A stretch of DNA of 64,000 bases from Gordonibacter sp. 28C (GTDB taxonomy: Bacteria > Actinomycetota > Coriobacteriia > Coriobacteriales > Eggerthellaceae), in NCBI RefSeq assembly GCF_003339845.1, contig NZ_PPTR01000005.1, positions 213,784 to 277,783 on the forward strand, written 5' to 3'. Below the pieces are notes generated by a model, which was not told the origin of the DNA, ran no database searches, and saw nothing but the letters and a program-made list of their open reading frames with translations. Below, piece after piece: positions 18,011 to 25,257 of the stretch. How positions within the stretch are numbered: position 1 is the first letter of the stretch; the number at the start of each line of letters is the position of its first letter. Position numbers and translations under genes: made by a program.

Positions 18011-18053
18011 AAAAACGATCATGCGGCGAGCGCTCCGTGCGCTCGCCGCATGA
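18011..18053 (-). terminator. Terminator between hflX and lexA
   Basis: A 14-bp perfect stem (18019-18032 with 18040-18053) and a 7-base loop. On the minus strand it is followed by CG and five T residues (18011-18015), so it ends lexA. It could also stop hflX transcripts from the other side, where the tail is only weakly T-rich. The remaining 18054-18180 holds nothing recognised. Confidence 0.85.
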
Positions 18054-18180
18054 TTAATCAATTCAATGCACTGGTCCGCCGAGCGGCCAGCAGCAGCCTG
18101 CCCCCACAGTAACCGACACGCTCAACGCTTTGCATGCGCAAGGAGGGAGAAGCCGAGCCGCGCTGCCGCATCCGGCAACC

Positions 18181-18819
18181 CTACAGACGACGGAACACCG
18201 CGACAACCTTGCCCGCGATGGAGCAGTCGGTGGTGATGATGGGATCCATCGTGGAGTTCTCCGGCTGAAGGCGGATATGGTCCGATTCCTTGTAGAAGCG
18301 CTTGACCGTCGCGCCATCGTCGATGATGGCTACGACGATGTCGCCGTTGTTCGCGACAGGCTGCTCCTTCACCACGACGTAATCGCCGTCGTTGATACCG
18401 GCTTCGATCATGGACTCACCGCGCACCGACAGCAAAAACGACGGCGCGTCGCCCACGATGTCGGTGGGAAGCGAGATGGTGTCCGTGATGTTCTCCTCGG
18501 CGAGGATGGGGGAGCCGGCGGCCACGTTGCCCACGAGCGGGACGTTCACCACCTTGCTGAAACTGGGCTGGATGACGTTGGAGGGGGTCTCCGCATCCCC
18601 GAGCGGATACGTGAGGGCGATGGAGCGCGACTTGAGAGGGTCGCGCTTGATGAGCCCCTTGTCCTCGAGGGCCTTGAGGTGCACATGGACCGTCGAGGGG
18701 GAGGAGAGGCCCAGGCTCTGGCAGACCTCGCGCACCGTGGGCCCGTAGCCCTTCTCGCGGATGCACTCCTCGATGCAATCGAGCACTGCTTTCTGGCGCT
18801 TCGTCACTTTGTCGGACAT
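18181..18819 (-). CDS. lexA: SOS repressor LexA
   Basis: Transcription repressor of the DNA-damage regulon, cleaved in the presence of RecA filaments; 212 residues. The N-terminal winged helix (about 1-70) has QSLGLSSPSTVHVHLKALE. The cleavage bond is in NVAAGSP, the catalytic serine in RGESMIEAG and the lysine in ATVKRF. The start chosen is MSDKVTK with AAGGA upstream; a longer in-frame reading to 18915 runs through the promoter and SOS boxes and is unlikely. It is divergent from 18934-19248 and surely autoregulated through the three boxes at 18840-18908. Confidence 0.97.
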   Translation of the reverse strand: MSDKVTKRQKAVLDCIEECIREKGYGPTVREVCQSLGLSSPSTVHVHLKALEDKGLIKRDPLKSRSIALTYPLGDAETPSNVIQPSFSKVVNVPLVGNVAAGSPILAEENITDTISLPTDIVGDAPSFLLSVRGESMIEAGINDGDYVVVKEQPVANNGDIVVAIIDDGATVKRFYKESDHIRLQPENSTMDPIITTDCSIAGKVVAVFRRL

Positions 18820-18839
18820 GCCTCGTCCTTTCCCTTGGC

Positions 18840-18915
18840 GAACAAATGTTTTAATTTTGTATTGACATGAACCTTTGTTCGCTCTATTATATATGCGAAC
18901 AAAGGTTCTACGCAA
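18840..18915. promoter_or_regulatory. Divergent SOS promoter region with three LexA boxes
   Basis: Three GAAC-N4-GTTC type boxes: 18840-18851 (GAACAAATGTTT), 18869-18880 (GAACCTTTGTTC) and 18897-18908 (GAACAAAGGTTC). The plus promoter is TTGACA 18862-18867 and TATTAT 18885-18890, spacer 17, with the middle box in the spacer. The minus (lexA) promoter is TTGCGT (complement of 18910-18915) and TATAAT (complement of 18886-18891), spacer 18, with the third box in its spacer. The two -10 elements overlap, so the two genes are controlled as one switch. Confidence 0.88.
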
Positions 18916-18933
18916 GGGCTAGGAGGCAGAAAG

Positions 18934-19248
18934 ATGAAGAATTTCGAGGTGCAGTGCCCTACCGACGGCACATCGGCTCTGCAGCCGGAATTCGATCGTG
19001 CGTCCGCAAGCGTCGGGACCATCATCGAATTTCCCCGACGCACGCTCGCGATACCGGGACATATCGCGCCTCTTAATACTCCTGTTCATGGGAGATGCGC
19101 ACCGCGGCAAAGCGCCGAGACGGCGCGTGGCTTTCGATTAGGCCGCATAGACGGCTGCGCGTACGGTCGTGTAAGGCCGTGGCAGGCGGCCGTTGTCGGC
19201 TGCGTGTTCTCCGCCCTGACGCTCGCAAGCATGTTCGTCGGCCTTTAA
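18934..19248 (+). CDS. Small SOS-controlled membrane protein (lexA-divergent, unknown family)
   Basis: A 104-residue protein with a polar N-terminal region of about 80 residues and one C-terminal membrane segment (about 83-104, WQAAVVGCVFSALTLASMF), so probably tail-anchored. ATG with AGGAGG at 7 bases. Its promoter is covered by LexA boxes. In other Gram-positives the gene divergent from lexA encodes a division inhibitor (YneA in Bacillus, DivS in Corynebacterium, Rv2719c in Mycobacterium), but those have an N-terminal anchor and usually a LysM domain, which I do not see here. A division-inhibitor role is therefore inferred only from position and regulation. A terminator follows at 19294. 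Confidence 0.75.
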   Translation: MKNFEVQCPTDGTSALQPEFDRASASVGTIIEFPRRTLAIPGHIAPLNTPVHGRCAPRQSAETARGFRLGRIDGCAYGRVRPWQAAVVGCVFSALTLASMFVGL

Positions 19249-19293
19249 CGGCCGTTTCGAATGCCCACAGATGCTGCGTTTCTGTGGCTGCAG

Positions 19294-19325
19294 GGCGCTC
19301 CCGCCACCCCGGGAGCGCCGTTTTG
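19294..19325 (+). terminator. Intrinsic terminator after the SOS-controlled gene
   Basis: A 9-bp stem GGCGCTCCC/GGGAGCGCC (19294-19302, 19311-19319), an 8-base loop and GTTTTG. It closes the 18934-19248 transcript and separates it from the ABC-F leader. Confidence 0.85.
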
Positions 19326-19335
19326 TTCAAATGCC

Positions 19336-19364
19336 TTCGATACGAGAGAAATATGTGGTAGACT
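19336..19364 (+). promoter_or_regulatory. Possible promoter of the ABC-F leader
   Basis: TTCGAT (19336-19341) and TAGACT (19359-19364) separated by 17 bases. It lies just after the preceding terminator and would give a leader of about 270 bases. The match to consensus is weak. Confidence 0.4.
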
Positions 19365-19469
19365 GCGGTGGACGTCAGGCAAGGGCCGCAGGGCCGTTTG
19401 ACGCTATCGGCGACATCCGCGCTGCGGCATGGCATCCGCATGAAGGCGCGTGCAAAGGAGATAAGGGAC

Positions 19470-19481
19470 ATGAAGTTTTAA
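19470..19481 (+). CDS. Three-residue leader ORF (MKF) upstream of the ABC-F gene
   Basis: ATG-AAG-TTT-TAA preceded at 9 bases by AAAGGAG, a better Shine-Dalgarno than that of many real genes in the window. The stop codon overlaps the 5' arm of a long hairpin (19480-19538). Very short ORFs ahead of ABC-F antibiotic-resistance genes are known to sense drug-stalled ribosomes. That the ORF is translated is inferred. Confidence 0.5.
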   Translation: MKF

Positions 19482-19538
19482 CGAAAGCCTTCGGGCACCC
19501 GCATATCACGTCAGATACGCATCGGGTGCGCTTTCGTT
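19480..19538 (+). promoter_or_regulatory. Long hairpin in the ABC-F leader
   Basis: Outer stem AACGAAAG (19480-19487) with CTTTCGTT (19531-19538). Inner stem GCACCCG (19495-19501) with CGGGTGC (19523-19529), and further partial pairing in the loop. The base of the stem overlaps the leader ORF stop. There is no T-run after it, so it may act as an anti-initiation or Rho-related structure rather than a classic terminator. Confidence 0.55.
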
Positions 19539-19619
19539 ATCGTTCCTCGCGCTCACTTTCGCCATAAAGCTCTCGCGTCCATCCGCCGAACGATCTCGGT
19601 TACTCCTATCGCATCCGGT

Positions 19620-19636
19620 GCCTCTTGAAAAGAGGC
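19620..19636 (+). promoter_or_regulatory. Hairpin covering the ABC-F Shine-Dalgarno
   Basis: GCCTCTT (19620-19626), loop GAA, AAGAGGC (19630-19636). The only Shine-Dalgarno for the ATG at 19641 is AGAGG within the 3' arm, so in the folded state the site is hidden. This indicates control of translation start. Confidence 0.6.
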
Positions 19637-19640
19637 CCAC

Positions 19641-21152
19641 ATGTTTGTTACCGCCCATCATCTCACCTATACGTACGAAGGCGCCGATACCGCAGCTATC
19701 GACGACGTCTCCATCGCGTTCGCTCCCGGCTGGACCGGTATTGTCGGTCCTAACGGCGCGGGCAAGAGCACGTTGCTCGAGCTGGTTTGCGGGAACCTCG
19801 ATATCCAAGCGGGAAGCGTGACGCCTCAGATCAAAGGATCGATCTGCGCCCAATCGACCGACATGCCGCCCTCGGGGTTGGAAGAGTTTGCCTGCGACTA
19901 CGGCCCGGAAGCCGTAAAGCTTAGGCACCTGCTCGGCATCGACGACTCATGGCTTTGGCGCTACGACACGCTTTCGCACGGCGAACGCAAACGCATCCAG
20001 ATAGCGTGCGCCCTTGCCGCCGATCCGCCGCTGCTCGCGCTCGACGAGCCCACAAACCACCTGGACGCCGACACCCGCGATCAAGTCGCGCGAACGCTCG
20101 CCCAGTACGGCGGCGTAGGCCTGCTCGTCTCCCACGACCGCCTGCTCCTCGACGAGCTGGTCGATTCATGCGTGTTCGTGGAAAACGGCCGCGCCGCAAT
20201 GGTTTCCGGCACGTATTCGCAGGCGAGGGAGCAAATGGACTTGCGCCGCAGAACCGCTTGCGCCGAGCGGGCAAACGCGCGCCGCGAGCTCGTTCGCCTC
20301 AAGACCGAAAGAGCGCGAAGGGACGGAGTCGCAGCTCGCTCATCGTCCCGACGTTCCGCGCGCCGCCTCGACCCCCGCGACCACGACGGCCGAGCGAGAA
20401 TCAACCTGGCCGTCGTCTCCGGGCAGGACGGCAAAGTCGGCAAGCTTTCTTCCCAGATGGGAAAGAAGGTCGAACGAGCGGAGAAGCGCATAGCCGATGC
20501 GCATGTCGCAAAGGTGTACGAAGGGTCGCTTCACCTGAATGCAGAACCGGCTGGACGCAAGGTGCTGGCTTCGATGGATGCCGGTTGCATGGAATTGAGC
20601 GAAGACCGCGTTTTGCATCACCCGAAGTTGCATATCGGCAACACGGATCGCATAGGTTTTGCAGGTAGAAACGGAGCCGGGAAATCCACCCTGCTTGTCG
20701 CAATGCTCGAACGGGTTACGCTCGAGGAAGGCGTGGTGAACATCCCGCAAGAAATAGCGCGAGAACAGGGACGTAGGCTGCTCGCGTCCGTAAAGGCCAT
20801 GAACTCGACGGATCAAGGGCGCCTGCTTTCCATCGTCGCCCGTTTGGATTCGCCTCCGGAACGCATCTTGGGCGGCGACGAGCTCAGCCCCGGGGAAATG
20901 CGCAAACTTATGCTGGCTCAGGGTCTCATGGGACGTCCTCGCCTTATCGTCATGGACGAGCCCACGAACCATCTGGACATCAGCTCCATCGAGGCGTTGC
21001 AAGCCGTGTTAACCGACTGTCCCTGCGCGCTCGTGCTCGTCTCGCACGACGAGCGGTTCCTCGAGGAGCTCACGACGACGAGATGGGTGTTCGACGTGGA
21101 ACGGACTGCCCAGAATGGGTTGGGGGACACCCGTGTGAGGGTCGAGGGTTAA
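19641..21152 (+). CDS. ABC-F ATPase, probable ribosome-protection antibiotic resistance protein
   Basis: A soluble protein of 503 residues with two ABC domains and no membrane helices. Domain 1 (about 1-215) has GPNGAGKST, signature LSHGERKRI and DEPTNHLD. The linker (215-310) is rich in Arg/Lys and may be the interdomain arm that enters the ribosomal exit site. Domain 2 has GRNGAGKST, LSPGEMRKL and DEPTNHLD. ABC-F members either protect ribosomes from macrolides, lincosamides, streptogramins or pleuromutilins, or act as translation factors. A resistance role is favoured by the short, divergent sequence and the attenuator-like leader, but the drug class cannot be read. The 160-base gap after it ends in a short T-run (21222-21235) without a clear stem. 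Confidence 0.88.
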   Translation: MFVTAHHLTYTYEGADTAAIDDVSIAFAPGWTGIVGPNGAGKSTLLELVCGNLDIQAGSVTPQIKGSICAQSTDMPPSGLEEFACDYGPEAVKLRHLLGIDDSWLWRYDTLSHGERKRIQIACALAADPPLLALDEPTNHLDADTRDQVARTLAQYGGVGLLVSHDRLLLDELVDSCVFVENGRAAMVSGTYSQAREQMDLRRRTACAERANARRELVRLKTERARRDGVAARSSSRRSARRLDPRDHDGRARINLAVVSGQDGKVGKLSSQMGKKVERAEKRIADAHVAKVYEGSLHLNAEPAGRKVLASMDAGCMELSEDRVLHHPKLHIGNTDRIGFAGRNGAGKSTLLVAMLERVTLEEGVVNIPQEIAREQGRRLLASVKAMNSTDQGRLLSIVARLDSPPERILGGDELSPGEMRKLMLAQGLMGRPRLIVMDEPTNHLDISSIEALQAVLTDCPCALVLVSHDERFLEELTTTRWVFDVERTAQNGLGDTRVRVEG

Positions 21153-21254
21153 CGAGTGGGGAAGGGGGTCGAAAGGCCCGCTTCCCGGACAAGAGAGGGC
21201 GGGTCTTATCCCTAGCGCCAAGACGGGTTTTTTTGCACGGATCGTCAATGCAGA

Positions 21255-21283
21255 TTGAACCACAATATCTGGTATGTTAGTCT
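21255..21283 (+). promoter_or_regulatory. nrdR promoter with candidate NrdR box
   Basis: TTGAAC (21255-21260) and TAGTCT (21278-21283), spacer 17. ACCACAATATCTGGT at 21259-21273 resembles the NrdR box (CACWATATATWGTG), matching most positions, and overlaps the -35. It suggests autoregulation by NrdR. Confidence 0.5.
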
Positions 21284-21311
21284 GAACCAAAATCGAGCAA
21301 AAGGAGCTTCC

Positions 21312-21758
21312 ATGCGCTGTCCCTCCTGCGGAAATCCCGAATCGAAGGTTGTCGACTCGCGTCCTTCCGAAGACGGCACGGCCATCCGCCGTCGCCGCGA
21401 GTGCCTCGATTGCGGGAGGCGCTTCACAACCTATGAGCGCCTTGGCGACAATCCGCTCATCGTCGTCAAGTCGGACGGCTCCTCCGAGGCGTACGATCGC
21501 CAGAAGCTCATGCGCGGGCTGCTCATCGCCTGCGCGAAACGGCCAATCTCGCCCGAGCAGATAGGGTCGCTCATCGACAGCATCGAAACCGAGCTGCGTA
21601 ACGCCTCGTGCAACGAGATCAGGTCCAAAGAACTGGGCGACATGGCCCTCGTTCGCTTGGCCAAGCTCGACGACGTCGCGTACGTTCGATTCGCGAGCGT
21701 GTACAAGGATTTTCAGAACGTGGGCGAATTCGCTGCTGCGCTCGAGGGGCTACGCTGA
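21312..21758 (+). CDS. nrdR: Transcriptional repressor NrdR
   Basis: Repressor of ribonucleotide reductase genes that senses ATP/dATP; 148 residues. The zinc ribbon CPSCG...CLDCGRRFTTYER lies at residues 3-40, and the ATP-cone domain at about 49-135 begins with PLIVVKSDGSSEAYDRQKLM. Start MRCPSCG is the family's usual N-terminus, with AAGGAG upstream. It overlaps dut by one base (TGATG), so the two nucleotide-metabolism genes are translated together. Confidence 0.97.
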   Translation: MRCPSCGNPESKVVDSRPSEDGTAIRRRRECLDCGRRFTTYERLGDNPLIVVKSDGSSEAYDRQKLMRGLLIACAKRPISPEQIGSLIDSIETELRNASCNEIRSKELGDMALVRLAKLDDVAYVRFASVYKDFQNVGEFAAALEGLR

Positions 21759-22204
21759 TGGAGAAGCTGTCCGTACCCATCAAACCGCTCGATCTCGACC
21801 TTCCCGTACCTTCGTGCGCCTATGCGGGCGACGCCGCCGTGGATCTGCGCTCGACCGAGAGCGTGACGCTGCAGCCGTTCGAACGCAGGCTCGTTCCCTG
21901 CGGTATCGCCGTGGCCATTCCCACAGGCTACGCGGGCTTCGTGCTACCGCGTAGCGGGTTGGCCGCGAAGCACGGCATCTCCTTGGTGAACTCGCCGGGG
22001 CTCATCGACAGCAACTACCGCGGCGAGATCAAAGCCGTGCTCGTCAACCTCGACCCGCATGAGGCTTTCGCCATCGAACGCGGCGACCGCGTGGCGCAGT
22101 TGGCCATCATGCGCGTGGCCGATGCATCCTTCGAACCATGCGACGACCTGCCTTCCACCGACCGGGGCGAGGGAGGATTCGGCAGCAGCGGCGTGGGAAA
22201 CTAA
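21758..22204 (+). CDS. dut: dUTP diphosphatase
   Basis: Hydrolyses dUTP to dUMP, keeping uracil out of DNA; trimeric dUTPase, 148 residues. All five motifs are seen: AGDAAVDLR, PRSGLAAKHG, GLIDSNYRGE, RGDRVAQL and the C-terminal GEGGFGSSG. It overlaps the nrdR stop. Transcripts may end at the palindrome 22313-22339, which is followed by five T residues. Confidence 0.97.
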   Translation: MEKLSVPIKPLDLDLPVPSCAYAGDAAVDLRSTESVTLQPFERRLVPCGIAVAIPTGYAGFVLPRSGLAAKHGISLVNSPGLIDSNYRGEIKAVLVNLDPHEAFAIERGDRVAQLAIMRVADASFEPCDDLPSTDRGEGGFGSSGVGN

Positions 22205-22286
22205 CATCGTCCTTCGATAGGCACCACGCATCTCAGTCGATTGCAAAGTCGTCCTACCACGAAGTATTCCGAAATCACTCTTGCGG

Positions 22287-22374
22287 TTAGAGTTACTCTA
22301 AGTTACTATTTCCTATAGTTAGAGTTACTCTAACTATAGTTTTTACCAATGGGTTAGAGTTACTCTAACCCATT
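22287..22374. repeat. Cluster of three palindromes with core TTAGAGTTACTCTAA
   Basis: Cores at 22287-22301, 22319-22333 and 22354-22368. The second extends to a perfect 27-base palindrome (22313-22339, flanks CTATAG) followed by TTTTT. The third extends to another perfect 27-base palindrome (22348-22374, flanks AATGGG/CCCATT). The core has the dyad form of MerR-family operators, and a MerR-type gene starts at 22429, so autoregulation is likely. The unlike but self-complementary flanks also allow RNA hairpins. The 224-base gap between dut and the regulator holds nothing else. Confidence 0.75.
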
Positions 22375-22428
22375 AGGGTAACTCGAAACCTACGTGCAAA
22401 CCGACGCTTGAAAGCCGAAGGAGAACCA

Positions 22429-22872
22429 ATGAGCGCTGTCGAGCAAACCAAGCCGAGCGATTTCGAGGAATCGTTCGGTTGCAATCGAGATCCCGCATAC
22501 GGTATTGCCGACGTCGTCGCCATGACGGGCATATCGGCCTTCACCATTCGCTATTACGACAAATGCGGATTCTTTCCGAACCTTCATCGAGACAAGCGCG
22601 GCGTTCGTTCGTTTTCCGAAGCTGACGTGGCGCAGCTGCATCTCGTGGAGGCCCTTCGGAAAAGCGGGCTTTCGATCGAAGGGATCCAGTACTTCGTCCG
22701 CCTATGCAAACGCGGGGCAACCACTCGAGCCGAGCGACTGTCGATATTGCGCGCCCAAGAAACCGTGCTCGAATACCAACGCGAGGAGTTGGACGAGAGC
22801 TTGAAACGGCTCCATGCCGCTACGGTGGATTTGGAGGCAGAGTGCCGTTCGAAGAGGCCCGAAGTGCTATAG
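22429..22872 (+). CDS. MerR family transcriptional regulator
   Basis: A 147-residue activator/repressor. The MerR winged helix lies at about 24-95 (YGIADVVAMTGISAFTIRYYDKCGFFP...RSFSEADVAQLHLVEALRKSGLS), followed by a coiled coil (about 100-140) for dimerisation. There is no cysteine pair of the metal-sensing subclass and no ligand domain, so the inducer is unknown. ATG with AAGGAG upstream. Its promoter region carries three palindromes of MerR-operator type; further copies stand at 17948 and 25271, possible regulon members. No transporter or oxidoreductase follows directly. Confidence 0.85.
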   Translation: MSAVEQTKPSDFEESFGCNRDPAYGIADVVAMTGISAFTIRYYDKCGFFPNLHRDKRGVRSFSEADVAQLHLVEALRKSGLSIEGIQYFVRLCKRGATTRAERLSILRAQETVLEYQREELDESLKRLHAATVDLEAECRSKRPEVL

Positions 22873-23019
22873 TGCGTGAGCGAAGCGAGAAAGGGCTCAT
22901 TTTCCGCGACCTAGGAGTCATCCGAGGCAAAGATAGGGCCTTAGAACGGCTCTCAGAGCCTCATTTATATAACAGCAGGTCAGATGCGTAGTTTTTCAAC
23001 AGATTGGATATGATTCGCC

Positions 23020-23469
23020 ATGGACGAGCAAAATAGGCCTCCGCAGCCCTCGAAATTGCCCGAGCCCCCGAACCAGACGCCGAAGCCTCAGCCAAACATG
23101 CAAGACGTCCGCAGCCTGAAAGTCGCTCAGAACCTTGCGTTGGTGGCCAGCTTGGCCGGACCGGTTTCGATATTCATAGGCGGCGTGTTCCTAAGCACCG
23201 TTGGATTGGTTTGCGCCATCGTCGGCCTCAACAAACTCAACGGACTGGCGAAAAAGAACGACGACTTCGCTTTGGCAGCGAAACGGTTGAAGCGCGTCTG
23301 CATAACGGCCATCGTCATATGCGGCATAGCGCTGGTGCTGAACGCGATTTCCGCATACCTGATGTACCCGATGGTTCTCGAAGCCATCGAATCCGGCGAT
23401 TACGGAAGCCTCGGCTCCAACCCGGGAGCAACCCCCGATGCATCCAAGGGAAGCTCAACTTGGGGATAA
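23020..23469 (+). CDS. Small membrane protein of unknown function (DUF4190-like arrangement)
   Basis: A 149-residue protein with a Pro/Gln-rich N-terminal tail (1-30) and two membrane segments (about 40-70 and 90-120). A basic loop (AKKNDDFALAAKRLKR) lies between them, and the Gly/Ser-rich C-terminus is short. The two-helix hairpin with glycine-rich first helix resembles DUF4190-type proteins, but the match is only architectural. GC content is below that of the housekeeping block. It stands alone between the MerR gene and an AT-rich stretch; a strong hairpin at 23562 follows. Confidence 0.65.
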   Translation: MDEQNRPPQPSKLPEPPNQTPKPQPNMQDVRSLKVAQNLALVASLAGPVSIFIGGVFLSTVGLVCAIVGLNKLNGLAKKNDDFALAAKRLKRVCITAIVICGIALVLNAISAYLMYPMVLEAIESGDYGSLGSNPGATPDASKGSSTWG

Positions 23470-23561
23470 CGCACTACCCCGCAATTATTAGTAATTTATT
23501 GATAACATGTCTTATGTAAAGTTAATATTATATTTACATATGCGTGCACATACAGTCTTTT

Positions 23562-23594
23562 GGAAAGGACGGTGCTGAAAGCACCGTCCTTTCC
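23562..23594. terminator. Strong hairpin downstream of 23020-23469
   Basis: A 15-bp perfect stem (23562-23576 with 23580-23594) and a GAA loop. The 3' arm ends in CCTTTCC, so the T-run is poor, but stem strength suggests a terminator. The 300-base gap 23470-23768 is very AT-rich and otherwise holds only promoter-like A/T stretches near 23715-23755. Confidence 0.6.
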
Positions 23595-23768
23595 TCGTTG
23601 CGATCCGCTACTTAATGAAATGAGCATTTCCGGCACGATATACCGTGATCCTGTTGTGTCGACAGCTGCATAAACCATGCAATGCCTGCTATTAATTCAT
23701 ACTCCTGCCTTTTTCCATAAATATATTATGATTTGATAAGTTAGATTTTATATCACTCGGCAGGATAA

Positions 23769-24569
23769 ATGATGCTCGCTAGATGTTACGCAATATGGCT
23801 AAATACTCCGAGAGATGAAAAGACTTGGCGTGACGATGCCAAGTCTTTTCACAACGCGTGGAAAAGCATGCGCCCGAAAGAAAGAGCGCTCGTTTACGCA
23901 TGGCTTGCCACTGCCCTGCTCGCCATAGTTTTAGGTGCAGCGACTTCCTTAATTCCGGCGCTTGTTCCTTGGGCGTTTGTGTTGCTCGCTATCGAGTTCA
24001 TCCTCGGCCATGTGGTTTTAGCCGTATCGAATAAAGTGTCCATACAACAGACGATACTCGTCAGCCCATCTAAGAAAAACGAAACGCTGACTTTTTATCG
24101 TCTCCTAAAACAAAATGGCTTTGCAGGAAGAGATAGAATTGCCTTGCTTAAAGACGAAGTCACTCGTGTCATAGATGAAAAAGAACATCGCAAGGAGATG
24201 TTTGCCAATAGAATCATTCAAACGGTAATCGGCGGAATGTTGTTTCTATTGCTCAATTTTATTGTAAACCTTATTGAAAATGGATTTGATGTTGATGTGG
24301 CTTTGACCGCAGCTGTATTTTTCATTCTTGCCTTTACGGCGGTAGCTGTATTCGCTTGCTTTTTGCGTAACGCATACGAAAACATCCGAGATATCTCTCT
24401 TCCGAAGCTCAAGAGGCTTCGGGATGATCTGAACGACATCCTAGTCCTTGAGGAATGGGACGTCCAATGCCAAAGGAGAAGCTCTTGCGCCTCCTTATCT
24501 CCGACTACTGTAAGAGCACGACAGCAATACGACAAATTGGAAACACTGGGAACAGGAAGAACGTCATGA
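23769..24569 (+). CDS. Membrane protein of unknown function in an AT-rich islet
   Basis: A 266-residue protein not assigned to any family I know. Two pairs of membrane segments are seen (about 40-90 and 150-200), with a charged middle (about 95-150) that may be cytoplasmic and a polar C-terminal tail of about 60 residues. Codon use and base composition are far more AT-rich than the neighbours, which suggests horizontal transfer. The ATG pair at 23769/23772 has AGGA nearby. A 13-bp inverted repeat with a T-rich 3' end (23817-23850) falls within the first codons, so an ATG at 23868 could be the true start with the hairpin in its leader. Confidence 0.55.
   Translation: MMLARCYAIWLNTPRDEKTWRDDAKSFHNAWKSMRPKERALVYAWLATALLAIVLGAATSLIPALVPWAFVLLAIEFILGHVVLAVSNKVSIQQTILVSPSKKNETLTFYRLLKQNGFAGRDRIALLKDEVTRVIDEKEHRKEMFANRIIQTVIGGMLFLLLNFIVNLIENGFDVDVALTAAVFFILAFTAVAVFACFLRNAYENIRDISLPKLKRLRDDLNDILVLEEWDVQCQRRSSCASLSPTTVRARQQYDKLETLGTGRTS
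23817..23850 (+). promoter_or_regulatory. Terminator-like inverted repeat at the 5' end of 23769-24569
   Basis: 13-base arms (23817-23829, GAAAAGACTTGGC, with 23838-23850), an 8-base loop and a 3' arm ending TCTTTTC. It has the look of an intrinsic terminator yet lies inside the predicted reading frame. It may be an attenuator, the end of an upstream small transcript, or a sign that the start codon is further downstream. Confidence 0.55.
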
Positions 24570-24731
24570 TCGTTGCCACTCCAACAAATTTCTTTCATAC
24601 GTCTCCTATCTGACCGTAGAATCGTCTTGTCGAAATGCCTTTTGACGCGTGTCTTCAAAAGCAACGCAACCTTTCGGGTAAACTTATCTTGGGCGAAATA
24701 CGATAAAAGCACGACAACGAGGCGGCTGAGC

Positions 24732-25211
24732 ATGCGCTATTACATCGACGGTTACAACGTGACGAAGCGGGATCCTTCCACGCGAAGCCTCTCTATCGAG
24801 GAGCAGCGCGATGCGCTCGAGCGCCGTTTGCGCATCGAGGCGGGGCGCGTGCTGGGCAGAGCCTCCTACACGATCGTATGGGATGGCGCGGGCGGCGAGG
24901 GAATCGTCCGGGAACCCGATCCGCATATCGCTTTCACGCGCAAGCCAACTGCCGACGACGCCATCGTCGAGCGCGTTCGCAGGGCGAAAGAGCGCGTCGG
25001 CGTGGTGACGTCGGACCGCGAGCTCGCCGAACGCTGCCGCGCGGTCGCCCTTCATGGAGTGGACGTCCTGCCCTCGGATCGGCTGTTCGCGCAGGCGAAG
25101 GACGCAACTAAGAAACGCAAGGGCGCTCCCCTTCCCCGCGACGTCGGCATCCCCCCGAACGCGAACGAAATAAACCGCGAATTGAAGAAGCTTTGGGATA
25201 TCGAGGACTGA
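24732..25211 (+). CDS. NYN/PIN-domain nuclease-like protein (YacP/Rae1 type)
   Basis: A 159-residue protein of the NYN (PIN-like) fold. The acidic start is YYIDGYNVTK at residues 3-12, the central VWDG lies after the strand ASYTIV, and TSDRELAERCR carries the later acidic residue. In Bacillus the related Rae1 (YacP) cleaves mRNA in the ribosomal A site; whether this protein does so is inference. The ATG is at 24732; frame-open sequence further upstream belongs to the AT-rich islet. Base composition returns to high GC here. A 41-base palindrome follows at 25258. Confidence 0.82.
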   Translation: MRYYIDGYNVTKRDPSTRSLSIEEQRDALERRLRIEAGRVLGRASYTIVWDGAGGEGIVREPDPHIAFTRKPTADDAIVERVRRAKERVGVVTSDRELAERCRAVALHGVDVLPSDRLFAQAKDATKKRKGAPLPRDVGIPPNANEINRELKKLWDIED

Positions 25212-25257
25212 AGATCGAACCTCTCTTTTTCGAATAGCCCCCATCGTCGGTCTCGAC

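Noticed and set aside
18820..18915. Longer LexA start at 18915
   Set aside because: The extension crosses both promoters and the SOS boxes; the family start MSDK has a proper Shine-Dalgarno.
19321..19335. tRNA T-loop-like GTTCAAATGC
   Set aside because: No acceptor or anticodon stem can be drawn around it, and it is the tail of a terminator.
22287..22374. Short CRISPR-like array
   Set aside because: Repeat spacing is 32-35 bases but only three copies occur, each is a perfect palindrome with its own complementary flanks, and no cas gene is near.
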